This document shows, in pieces, positions 8,379 through 15,551 of a DNA stretch of 42,745 nt (position 1 is its first letter; every line of letters begins with the position of its first letter). This DNA is from an uncultured Pelagibacteraceae bacterium (GTDB lineage Bacteria > Pseudomonadota > Alphaproteobacteria > Pelagibacterales > Pelagibacteraceae). Where the stretch lies: assembly GCA_902523095.1 (NCBI GenBank), contig CABYYE010000007.1, forward strand, positions 1 through 42,745. The letters run 5' to 3'. Both the position numbers and the translations under genes were made by a program. The notes below the pieces were generated by a model. It had not been told where the DNA came from. It saw only the letters and a list, made by a program, of their open reading frames with translations, and searched no databases.

Positions 8379-9680
8379 CTAATTACTATATATAGGAAAA
8401 GCTGAACAAAGATCAATTACTTCTTTTTTTACTTCTTCTTCAATTTTTTTGTTATTTTCTGCATTTTTGCTCAAACCTTTAACAACTTTAGAAATTAAGT
8501 CAGCAATTAACATAAATTCGTTTGGTCCAAAGCCCCTCGTTGTACATGCAGGCGTACCTAATCTTATACCGGAGGTTATCATAGGACTTTGTGTATCGAA
8601 AGGAATTCCATTTTTATTACAAGTTATATTAGATCTTCCTAGTGAAGCTTCTGCATCTTTGCCAGTAACATTAAATGATCTTAGGTCTACCAACATTAAA
8701 TGTGTATCTGTACCACCAGAAAAAATTTTAAAACCGTTTTTTACTAACCTGTCTGACAAAACTTTAGCATTATTAATTACTTTTTTAGAGTAACTTTTAA
8801 ATTCTCCTGACAGCGCTTCTTGAAAACAAACTGCTTTTGCGGCAACAACATGCATTAATGGACCACCCTGCAAACCAGGGAACACAGCGCTATTAAATTT
8901 TTTAATTAACTCTTCTTTATTAGTTAAAATAATACCACCTCTTGGACCTCTCAATACTTTATGCGTTGTTGAAGTTACTGCATCAGCAAACTTAACTGGA
9001 TTTGGATAAACACCGCCTGCAACTAAACCGGAAAAATGAGCCATATCAACAAGAAAATAAGCGTTCACTTTATCGCAAATTTCCCTAAATCTTTTAAAGT
9101 CAATTACTCTAGAGTATGCGCTTCCACCTGCAATAATTAATTTTGGCTTATTTTCAACAGCAAGCTTTTCAACATTATCATAGTCAATTAAACCTGATTC
9201 TTTTTCTACATCATAATGAATAGCGTTAAACCACTTTCCCGAAAGAGCGGGTTTGGCACCGTGTGTTAGATGACCACCAGAATTCAAACTCATACCAAGT
9301 ATGGTATCTCCAGGTTTTACTAATGCTAAATATACTGCGCCATTGGCTTGGGCACCGGAATGAGGTTGAACATTTGCAAAATTACAATCAAATAATTTTT
9401 TTGCCCTTTCTATAGCTAATTTTTCAGACACGTCTACGTGTTCACAACCACCATAATATCTTTTTCCTGGATAACCTTCTGCATATTTATTTGTTAGCAC
9501 AGAACCCTGCGCTTCTAAAATAGCTTTAGATACAATATTTTCTGAAGCAATTAATTCTATGTGCTCCTGCTGTCTTTTGAACTCATTTTTTACAGAATCG
9601 TAAAGTTCTTTATCAGCGTCTTTTAAACTTAGTTTAAAAAAATTATTTAAAAAACTATCGATTTTAGTAACTGTAGACAT
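8379..9680 (-). CDS. glyA: Serine hydroxymethyltransferase
   Basis: The 433-residue PLP enzyme interconverts serine and glycine with tetrahydrofolate as one-carbon carrier. Motifs include [37 protein letters not shown] and the PLP-lysine motif [13 protein letters not shown]. The C-terminal [15 protein letters not shown] is also conserved. Length is typical. It starts 2 bases after rpiB and is followed after 15 bases by nrdR. No glycine riboswitch is visible upstream; there is no room for one between rpiB and glyA, so expression must come from a promoter further upstream. Confidence 0.98.
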   Translation of the reverse strand: MSTVTKIDSFLNNFFKLSLKDADKELYDSVKNEFKRQQEHIELIASENIVSKAILEAQGSVLTNKYAEGYPGKRYYGGCEHVDVSEKLAIERAKKLFDCNFANVQPHSGAQANGAVYLALVKPGDTILGMSLNSGGHLTHGAKPALSGKWFNAIHYDVEKESGLIDYDNVEKLAVENKPKLIIAGGSAYSRVIDFKRFREICDKVNAYFLVDMAHFSGLVAGGVYPNPVKFADAVTSTTHKVLRGPRGGIILTNKEELIKKFNSAVFPGLQGGPLMHVVAAKAVCFQEALSGEFKSYSKKVINNAKVLSDRLVKNGFKIFSGGTDTHLMLVDLRSFNVTGKDAEASLGRSNITCNKNGIPFDTQSPMITSGIRLGTPACTTRGFGPNEFMLIADLISKVVKGLSKNAENNKKIEEEVKKEVIDLCSAFPIYSN

Positions 9681-9682
9681 GA

Positions 9683-10120
9683 CTATATTTTTTTAACCCT
9701 TCTTAGATGCCTGCCTTTTTCAAACTCAGTTTTCAAAAAAGTTGTAACCATTTTTAAAGCATCATTTTTTTTTATTAATCTAGATCCTAAAGAAATAATA
9801 TTAGCATTATTATGTTGTCTAGACAATCTTGTTGAGGGCATATTATAACACACAGCAGCTCTAATTCCTTTGATTTTATTAGCGCTTATTGCCATTCCTG
9901 TGCCTGATCCACAAATTAATATTCCTACGTCACTTTTTTTTGTTTTAACTCTGAAAGACACTTTTCTTGCAAAGTCAGGATAATCCACAGATTCTTTATT
10001 TTCTGGCCCTAAATCTATAACCGATATATTATTTTTAATTAAATAGTCTTTTATAACCTCTTTTAATCTATAACCGGCGTGATCAGAAGCTATACAAATT
10101 TTATTAAAAATAAATTTCAA
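9683..10120 (-). CDS. rpiB: Ribose 5-phosphate isomerase B
   Basis: The 145-residue enzyme interconverts ribose 5-phosphate and ribulose 5-phosphate, the latter being the substrate of the DHBP synthase encoded downstream. It shows [10 protein letters not shown], the catalytic cysteine in [16 protein letters not shown] (Cys70), and the C-terminal [12 protein letters not shown]-like [12 protein letters not shown]. No ATG is available at the start: the reading frame begins with TTG at 10120, one base after the stop of the upstream oxygenase gene, so initiation probably depends on ribosomes finishing that gene. It is followed by glyA after 2 bases. Confidence 0.95.
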   Translation of the reverse strand: MKFIFNKICIASDHAGYRLKEVIKDYLIKNNISVIDLGPENKESVDYPDFARKVSFRVKTKKSDVGILICGSGTGMAISANKIKGIRAAVCYNMPSTRLSRQHNNANIISLGSRLIKKNDALKMVTTFLKTEFEKGRHLRRVKKI

Positions 10121-10121
10121 T

Positions 10122-10718
10122 TTATTTAAAAGGATTTTCTAAAACACAAGCTACTAAATGAATTCTTGATTGTTCACCACCGTTAAAAAAATTATGATAC
10201 TTTGTGTTATTTGTTATTGTAACGTATCCATCAGCCGGTAAATGTTTTGCAACATTTTCAATTACCATAGAGCAACCTAAATTAGTTATTATCGGTATAT
10301 GAAGTCTTGGTTCAGGATCTTTGTGCCAACTTAGTGTTGATCTCGGTTCTTTTAACAACAGTCTCACTCTACCAAGCTTAAATTTTTTATTCAAAGTTTC
10401 ATATACCTCTTTAAAATAAGTATTTTCAAACTCAGGAACAATTTTTGTATATTTTGACTCATCTATAGGAATGTCCCTTACAACTTCTTTTCCTTTTTCA
10501 TCAGGAATTGTCCAATAGATTCCTCTTATATTATTTCCTTTTATAGAATTTTCATCATTTGGAATTTGATTTAAAGGAATTGCACCAAAATTTGTGATAC
10601 CTTGTGGCGATGTAAAACCTTTTTTTTTCAAAATACTATCTAGATCAGATCTCATTTTTTGAACATCAAATTTTAGATCTGGAACTCGATAAAAATCAGT
10701 AAAGTTTAAGTGCGCCAT
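10122..10718 (-). CDS. Putative 2-oxoglutarate/Fe(II) oxygenase, aspartyl/asparaginyl beta-hydroxylase-like
   Basis: The 198-residue protein has no close assignment, but the C-terminal half carries an iron and 2-oxoglutarate site: WHKDPEPRLHIPI gives His132 and Asp134 of the HxD pair and Arg138, and NTKYHNFFNGGEQSRIHLV gives the distal His175 and the cosubstrate-binding Arg185. This layout (HxD, RLHIP, HxxxNxGxxxRxHL) resembles the aspartyl/asparaginyl beta-hydroxylase fold. The N-terminal 110 residues are unassigned and could bind the substrate. It is the first gene of the long minus-strand run and abuts rpiB by one base. Substrate unknown; protein hydroxylation and small-molecule hydroxylation are both possible. 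Confidence 0.65.
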   Translation of the reverse strand: MAHLNFTDFYRVPDLKFDVQKMRSDLDSILKKKGFTSPQGITNFGAIPLNQIPNDENSIKGNNIRGIYWTIPDEKGKEVVRDIPIDESKYTKIVPEFENTYFKEVYETLNKKFKLGRVRLLLKEPRSTLSWHKDPEPRLHIPIITNLGCSMVIENVAKHLPADGYVTITNNTKYHNFFNGGEQSRIHLVACVLENPFK

Positions 10719-10797
10719 ATTTGTATTTTATAGTTAATTAATTGCTGTTTATAATATATCATTTGTCGCATCAAACAAAATTTTATAACTTATATAC
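10719..10797. promoter_or_regulatory. Divergent promoter region between the 2OG oxygenase and hemB
   Basis: This 79-base gap is the only space for promoters of hemB on plus and of the long oxygenase-rpiB-glyA-nrdR-rib run on minus. Several TATAAT-like boxes exist on each strand (for example TATAAA and TTATAA read on minus; TATAAC before hemB), with TTGTCG or TTGTTT as weak -35 candidates. Spacings are imperfect, so I name the region rather than exact boxes. Confidence 0.4.
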
Positions 10798-11796
10798 ATG
10801 AAGATAAATGGAAAATTCCCCAATGTAAGGTTGCGAAGAGTTCGCAACTCAAAATGGATGAGAAATCTTGTATCTGAAAACAATGTAAGTGTTAACGATC
10901 TAATTTTACCTATATTTGTGAGAGAAGGGAAAAATATAATTGAAAATATAAAAACAATGCCCGGAGTGAAGAGGTATTCCTTAAATAAATTAAGTAGCAT
11001 TATGAACTTAGTAAAAAAATATAAAATTCCGATGGTTGCTATATTTCCATATACGCCTAAGAATAAAAAAGACAAAAATGGTCTTGAAGCACTAAACAAA
11101 AATAATTTAGTTTGTAAATCTGTTAGATATATAAAAAAAAAATTTCCCAATATTGGAGTAATGTGTGATGTAGCACTAGATCCTTACACATCTCATGGTC
11201 ACGATGGTATTTTAGTAAAAAATAGAATTGATAATGATAAAACTTTAGAAATACTTGTTAAACAAGCTTTGATTCAAGCTGAAGCTGGATGTGATGTTAT
11301 AGCGCCTTCAGATATGATGGATGGAAGAATTGGCGTTATAAGAAAAGCTTTAGACAAAAAAGGATATAAAAATGTAAGTATAATTTCATACTCAGCAAAA
11401 TATGCATCTAACTTTTATGGTCCTTTTAGAGATGCAGTAGGATCAAAGTCAATTTTGAAATCTGACAAAAAGACTTACCAAATGGATTTTAGAAATACCA
11501 ATGAGTCATTTAGGGAAATCGGTCTAGATATTAAAGAGGGAGCAGATATTGTCATGATTAAACCTGGTTTACCATACTTAGATATTATCAGAAATATAAA
11601 AGAAAATTTTAAAATACCTGTTTTTGCTTATCAAGTTTCAGGAGAATACAGTCTCATAAAATTTGGAATTAAAAACAAATTGATAAACAATAATTCAGTA
11701 ATAGAAAGTTTAATGTCCTTTAAAAGAGCTGGCGCTTCAGCGATTGTAACTTATTTTGCCTTAGAAATAGCAAAAAAATTGAAAAATTTTAATTAA
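10798..11796 (+). CDS. hemB: Delta-aminolevulinic acid dehydratase (porphobilinogen synthase)
   Basis: The 332-residue enzyme joins two 5-aminolevulinate molecules to porphobilinogen in haem synthesis. The Schiff-base lysines are in SAKYASNFYGPFRDAVGS (Lys201) and VMIKPGLPYLD (Lys255). The metal-binding loop reads CDVALDPYTSHGHDG, so the positions that are cysteines in zinc-type enzymes are Asp or Ala, the pattern of Mg2+-stimulated zinc-free alphaproteobacterial HemB. The 5' coding region contains a perfect 8-bp hairpin at 10830-10848. Its 3' end overlaps the convergent recO by 8 bases. Confidence 0.97.
   Translation: MKINGKFPNVRLRRVRNSKWMRNLVSENNVSVNDLILPIFVREGKNIIENIKTMPGVKRYSLNKLSSIMNLVKKYKIPMVAIFPYTPKNKKDKNGLEALNKNNLVCKSVRYIKKKFPNIGVMCDVALDPYTSHGHDGILVKNRIDNDKTLEILVKQALIQAEAGCDVIAPSDMMDGRIGVIRKALDKKGYKNVSIISYSAKYASNFYGPFRDAVGSKSILKSDKKTYQMDFRNTNESFREIGLDIKEGADIVMIKPGLPYLDIIRNIKENFKIPVFAYQVSGEYSLIKFGIKNKLINNNSVIESLMSFKRAGASAIVTYFALEIAKKLKNFN
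10830..10848 (+). repeat. Perfect 8-bp inverted repeat inside the hemB 5' coding region
   Basis: GTTGCGAA and TTCGCAAC are exact reverse complements separated by GAG. The hairpin begins 32 bases after the A of the hemB start codon, encodes part of the conserved arginine-rich N-terminus (RLRRVRN), and has four G-C pairs, which is strong for this AT-rich genome. It is not followed by a U-run, so it is not a terminator. It may slow early translation or mark an RNA-processing site, or may simply result from arginine codons. Confidence 0.6.
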
Positions 11797-12466
11797 AATA
11801 ATTCTCTAAGATAACTCTAGATCTTGGAAATTGTATGTTATTAGGAAGAAAAAAATTATTTAGCATTATATTTCTTGTGAACATTAGCGATTTTTTTATA
11901 ATATATTTATCTAAATTTTTAGGAACTATTTCCTTTATTAAGAAAGTAGGAACTTCGTATTTTACTCCGTCTATTGTAACTTTTTCTAAGTCATTAAGAT
12001 TTTTTGAAGATGAAAATTCATTTAAGTTTGTATCGTATCCAAGCTGTTTTATTAAATTCAACTCAAAATAAATATAAAGAATAATCCAATTATCATGTTC
12101 TAAATTTTCAATAAATTTTTCTAATAATTCATAGACGCCCTTATGAGGTTGAGATTCAGGCATTAGACTGTTTAATAAAGAGCTTAAAGAAACGAGCGCA
12201 CAAGTCCTTTGTTTGTCATCGAAATAAATAGGTGAAATTGGTTTGATCAATTCAGTTTTTAAATAACCAATTTTATTCTCATTTTTTGTATTGTTTACAA
12301 CAAAAAGTTTATTTGAGATTTGTAAATAATTTCTAATTTTTCTTGAGTTTCCACCGTATACAATTCCAACAATTTTGCCTTTTTTTTTGGTAAAGATATC
12401 AATTATGTTTGCATTTTCTCTAAATTTTTTTTTAGATAATAAATAACACTCGTCTTCCCAGTTCAT
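11789..12466 (-). CDS. recO: DNA repair protein RecO
   Basis: The 225-residue protein helps load RecA onto SSB-coated single-stranded DNA in the RecFOR pathway. The N-terminal OB-fold begins with the typical WEDECYLLSKKKFRENANIIDIFTKKKGKIVGIVYG, here split by context into DEAIVLS-like and GK..GVVRG-like motifs. The middle region is helical. The four zinc-binding cysteines seen in some RecO proteins are not visible. The start overlaps rnc by 4 bases (ATGA); in most alphaproteobacteria era stands between rnc and recO, so era has been removed from this operon. Confidence 0.85.
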   Translation of the reverse strand: MNWEDECYLLSKKKFRENANIIDIFTKKKGKIVGIVYGGNSRKIRNYLQISNKLFVVNNTKNENKIGYLKTELIKPISPIYFDDKQRTCALVSLSSLLNSLMPESQPHKGVYELLEKFIENLEHDNWIILYIYFELNLIKQLGYDTNLNEFSSSKNLNDLEKVTIDGVKYEVPTFLIKEIVPKNLDKYIIKKSLMFTRNIMLNNFFLPNNIQFPRSRVILENYFN

Positions 12467-13131
12467 AAAATATTTAAACTTTTTAATAATTTTAATGCAG
12501 CGTTTTGTTGAGCATCTTTTTTAGAACTTCCAACACCATTAATTTTCTTAGAATTTTTAATTTGAACAAAAATTTTAAATGTTGGTCTATGTTGAGGTCC
12601 TGAATTTTTGTAAAATGTATATTTTGGCAGTTCTTTAAATTTTTTAAGACTATATTCTTGTAGTTGTGTTTTAGGATCTACAAATGTCTTGACTGAATTG
12701 ACTATATAATCATTCCAAAATGTTAGAACAAATTTTTCAGCTGATTTTAATCCACTATCAAGATAAATTGCTCCAATTAAAGCTTCCAAACAATCACTCA
12801 TTATTTTTTCTTCGGATCTATGAAGTTTTCTATGTGACGAACTAAGTGACATAAATTCTTTAATATTTATTTTTTTAGAAATTTTTGCACAAGTTTTCTT
12901 ATTGATTAAATTTGCATATTTTTTATCAATTATCCCCTCCCTTTCATTAGGATAAATTTCAATTAATCTTTTTGCAATTATAAGACCTAGAACACGATCC
13001 CCTAAAAACTCAAGCTTTTCATTATTGTCTAAGTTATCAAAACTTTTATGTATAAGTGCTTTTTTTAAAAAATTAATATTTTTAAATCTATAATTTATAA
13101 TTTGCTCAAGCTGATTAACATTATTTTTCAT
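12463..13131 (-). CDS. rnc: Ribonuclease III
   Basis: The 222-residue endonuclease cleaves double-stranded RNA in rRNA maturation and mRNA processing. The catalytic signature NEKLEFLGDRVLGLIIA contains Glu41 and Asp45, and SDCLEALIGAIYLDSG carries the second acidic pair. From about residue 155 there is a double-stranded RNA-binding domain starting DPKTQLQEYSLKK, ending GVGSSKKDAQQNAALKLL. Length is normal. It overlaps lepB by 4 bases upstream and recO by 4 bases downstream. Given the many overlapping convergent transcripts in this window, it is the enzyme that could process the resulting RNA duplexes (inference). Confidence 0.97.
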   Translation of the reverse strand: MKNNVNQLEQIINYRFKNINFLKKALIHKSFDNLDNNEKLEFLGDRVLGLIIAKRLIEIYPNEREGIIDKKYANLINKKTCAKISKKINIKEFMSLSSSHRKLHRSEEKIMSDCLEALIGAIYLDSGLKSAEKFVLTFWNDYIVNSVKTFVDPKTQLQEYSLKKFKELPKYTFYKNSGPQHRPTFKIFVQIKNSKKINGVGSSKKDAQQNAALKLLKSLNIL

Positions 13132-13868
13132 TTAATTTTGTTAAAAGTTCTATCTAATCTAAAAGAATCATTAAGGCTCCAAAATTTTAACATACTTCCT
13201 TTAGATGTATCATTAGAGAAAAAAATTATCCTAGCTTTACCAACTAAATTTACAAAATTAACATAACCAACAGTATCTAAATATCTGCTATCTTTCGAGC
13301 AGTCTCTGTTGTCGCCTAAAAGAAAATAATGATTTTTTGGTACTCTGAATTTTTGAGAATTTTGCAAAGTGCCTAATTTGTTATAAACTGCTAAATAAGT
13401 TATTCCATTTGGCAAAGTTTCTTTAAAAGAATTAACTTCTAAAGACATACGCCCACATTTGACAAATTTGTTATTAATTATTTTTTCTCTTTTAATTTTT
13501 TGATTATCAATAAAAATATCTCCGTCTATAAATTGAACTACTTCTCCAGGAAGTCCAATTAGCCTTTTAATATAATCAGTTCTATTATCCGCAGGAGTTT
13601 TAAACACTACAAGGTCACCTCTTTCAGGATCTTGATTAAAGATTCTATCTTTAATGATTTTAGGACTAAAAGGCATAGAGTGATTGCTATATCCATAAGT
13701 ATATTTTGAAACAAATATTCTATCACCTACTAATAAAGTGGGCTCCATTGATGAAGATGGAATGTAGAAAGGTTGAAAAATAAATGACCTTATAAAAATT
13801 GCAATTACTAGTGCAAAAATAATAGTTTTAATATTATCTATTATTATTTCTGAATATTTTTTTTTCAT
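13128..13868 (-). CDS. lepB: Signal peptidase I
   Basis: The 246-residue membrane protease removes signal peptides from exported proteins. It has one N-terminal membrane segment (about residues 13-30), the serine motif IPSSSMEPTL (Ser40), the lysine motif DYIKRLIGLPGE (Lys101), and the C-terminal GDNRDCSKDSR box. The serine motif reads SSSM where SGSM is most common. It is coupled by ATGA-type overlaps with acpS before it and rnc after it, matching the pdxJ-acpS-lepB-rnc order of alphaproteobacteria. Confidence 0.97.
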   Translation of the reverse strand: MKKKYSEIIIDNIKTIIFALVIAIFIRSFIFQPFYIPSSSMEPTLLVGDRIFVSKYTYGYSNHSMPFSPKIIKDRIFNQDPERGDLVVFKTPADNRTDYIKRLIGLPGEVVQFIDGDIFIDNQKIKREKIINNKFVKCGRMSLEVNSFKETLPNGITYLAVYNKLGTLQNSQKFRVPKNHYFLLGDNRDCSKDSRYLDTVGYVNFVNLVGKARIIFFSNDTSKGSMLKFWSLNDSFRLDRTFNKIK

Positions 13869-14245
13869 AAAGATATAACAACAGTTGCTACTGCAAACGG
13901 TTTATCATCAGATAAAGAAAGGAAGATTTCAAATTTTTTTTTAAGTTTTTTTACTACTTTTATCTTTGTTTTACCTAGAAGTTTTATTTGTGGTTTTCCT
14001 GACTTTATGTTGGTTATTTTAATCTCTCTCAAATTAATACCTTTTGAAATACCAGTACCTAATGCCTTTGAAAAGGCCTCCTTAGCTGCAAATCGCTTCG
14101 CATAACAATTTGCTTTGTTAGGTTGTTTGTTGCATTTTAATACTTCTTCTTTGTCAAATACTCGATTAATAAAATTCTTGTTATTAAGTAACTTTTTAAA
14201 TCTATTTATATTAGCTATATCAGTACCTATGCCATAAATTTTCAT
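13865..14245 (-). CDS. acpS: Holo-[acyl-carrier-protein] synthase
   Basis: The 126-residue enzyme transfers 4'-phosphopantetheine from CoA to acyl carrier protein. The two Mg2+-binding motifs are clear: GIGTDIANINRFKK near the start, and RFAAKEAFSKALGTGI in the middle, containing the acidic ligand Glu. The C-terminus FLSLSDDKPFAVATVVI fits the family (SLSHD..YA.A.V). It overlaps pdxJ and lepB by 4 bases on each side. Its CoA substrate links functionally to panC at the end of this window. Confidence 0.95.
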   Translation of the reverse strand: MKIYGIGTDIANINRFKKLLNNKNFINRVFDKEEVLKCNKQPNKANCYAKRFAAKEAFSKALGTGISKGINLREIKITNIKSGKPQIKLLGKTKIKVVKKLKKKFEIFLSLSDDKPFAVATVVISL

Positions 14246-14970
14246 TTTGATATAACTCTTTTAAAATTTTTTATAGTTTTAGGAAGTCCAACAAATATTG
14301 ACTCGCCTATCAAAAAATGACCTATATTAAATTCTTGTATTCCTTGTATCTTTGAGAGTATTTTTGCAGATTTAAATGTCAATCCATGACCAGCATGCAC
14401 TTCTAAACCAATCTCATTTCCAAATGAAACAGCTAATTTGATTTTATTTAATTCATTTTTGTAGTTATTACCTTTATTTATTAGATTGCAGATCTTTCCA
14501 GTATGTATCTCTACACAATCCGCATTTAATTGTTTTGCTTTTTTTAAATCTTTAATATTTGGTTCTATAAATAAGCTAACTCTAGATTTATTTTTTTTTA
14601 ATTTATTAATAATCTTTTTGATAAAAGAAGTGTTAAAGTTCAAATTCAATCCTCCTTCAGTTGTGATTTCTTTTCTTTTTTCAGGAACAATACAAACAAA
14701 AGGGGGTTTATGCTTAATTGAAATGTTTAACATTTCTTTAGTAGCAGCAATTTCTAGATTTAATGGTACTTTTAATTTTCTAATGATAGTTTTTAAATCA
14801 TTATCATTTATGTGACGTCGATCTTCTCTTAAGTGAATTGTTACTGAATCAGCGCCAGATTTTTCTGCTAATAGAGCTGCTTTTAATGGGCTTGGATAAA
14901 CTTCACCTCTAGCGTTTCTTACTGTTGCTACATGATCAATATTTACGCCAAGTCTAATTTTGTTTTTCAT
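14242..14970 (-). CDS. pdxJ: Pyridoxine 5'-phosphate synthase
   Basis: The 242-residue TIM-barrel enzyme performs the last ring-closing step of the deoxyxylulose-5-phosphate-dependent vitamin B6 pathway. Conserved elements are LGVNIDHVATVRNARG, SVTIHLREDRRHI, PEKRKEITTEGGL, LEVHAGHGL and EFNIGHFLIGESIFVGL. Length is normal. It abuts pyrE (single-base overlap of stop and start) and acpS (4 bases). Its presence shows that at least this B6 step is retained; pdxA is not in this window, so completeness of the route cannot be judged. Confidence 0.97.
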   Translation of the reverse strand: MKNKIRLGVNIDHVATVRNARGEVYPSPLKAALLAEKSGADSVTIHLREDRRHINDNDLKTIIRKLKVPLNLEIAATKEMLNISIKHKPPFVCIVPEKRKEITTEGGLNLNFNTSFIKKIINKLKKNKSRVSLFIEPNIKDLKKAKQLNADCVEIHTGKICNLINKGNNYKNELNKIKLAVSFGNEIGLEVHAGHGLTFKSAKILSKIQGIQEFNIGHFLIGESIFVGLPKTIKNFKRVISK

Positions 14971-15551
14971 TAAAGATTTCTACTACCAGGTTTAATAGGT
15001 TTGATTGTAGAAAGATCTTTAGGTAAATTATCATCAGAATATGTAGGAATATCTAAGGTTAGTTGTGAAACAATTTTTTCTTCAATTAACGACTCTCCAT
15101 TTGATCTATCAATTATGCATCCAAAACCAATAGTGTTAGCATTATAACTTTTAATTAGTTTTGCACATTCTAAACTTGATTTTCCTGTAGTTATTACGTC
15201 TTCTATTATTAATACGTTACTATTTTTCTCAATGTTAAAGTTTCTTCTTAATTGAAACTTTCCATTAACTCTTTCTGCAAAAATAGTTTTTTTGTTGAGT
15301 AATTTTCCTATTTCATAACCAATTATTATTCCACCCATGGCTGGGGAAAGAATCAAATCAATTTTTTTGAAGCTTGAATTAATTTTCTCTGCTAAAGAAA
15401 CGCATATCTTTTCAGCTTTAGCTGGATAACTCAATAATTGAGCACATTGTACGTATTTGGCGCTATGTAAACCAGAAGATAATACAAAGTGACCCTCTAT
15501 TAAGGCTTTAGTGTCTTTTAAAATTTTCAAAGATTCTTCGTATGAAAGCAT
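14970..15551 (-). CDS. pyrE: Orotate phosphoribosyltransferase
   Basis: The 193-residue enzyme makes orotidine monophosphate from orotate and PRPP. It shows GHFVLSSGLHSAKYVQC, SPAMGGIIIGYEIG, and the PRPP-binding motif VLIIEDVITTGKSS. The gene starts 44 bases inside the 3' end of rsh, an unusually long same-strand overlap; the normal N-terminus (SYEESLKILKDTKALIEGHF) requires this start. The pyrimidine pathway genes pyrB and a pyrC-like gene lie elsewhere in this window at 33905-36138. Confidence 0.95.
   Translation of the reverse strand: MLSYEESLKILKDTKALIEGHFVLSSGLHSAKYVQCAQLLSYPAKAEKICVSLAEKINSSFKKIDLILSPAMGGIIIGYEIGKLLNKKTIFAERVNGKFQLRRNFNIEKNSNVLIIEDVITTGKSSLECAKLIKSYNANTIGFGCIIDRSNGESLIEEKIVSQLTLDIPTYSDDNLPKDLSTIKPIKPGSRNL

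Noticed and set aside
8449-8793. Open frame on plus opposite glyA
   Set aside because: It is a mirror frame of a strongly conserved gene and has no recognisable motif. The same reasoning applies to plus frames opposite hppA, ribBX, gatA and ugd, and minus frames opposite pyrB, pyrC and plsY.
9681-10121. Glycine riboswitch near glyA
   Set aside because: SAR11 has such elements elsewhere, but only 2 bases separate rpiB and glyA and no tandem glycine-aptamer sequence is visible.
15508-15551. Frameshift or sequencing error at the long rsh/pyrE overlap
   Set aside because: Both proteins have normal ends: the Rel ACT domain is complete and PyrE begins with the usual N-terminus, so the 44-base overlap is accepted.
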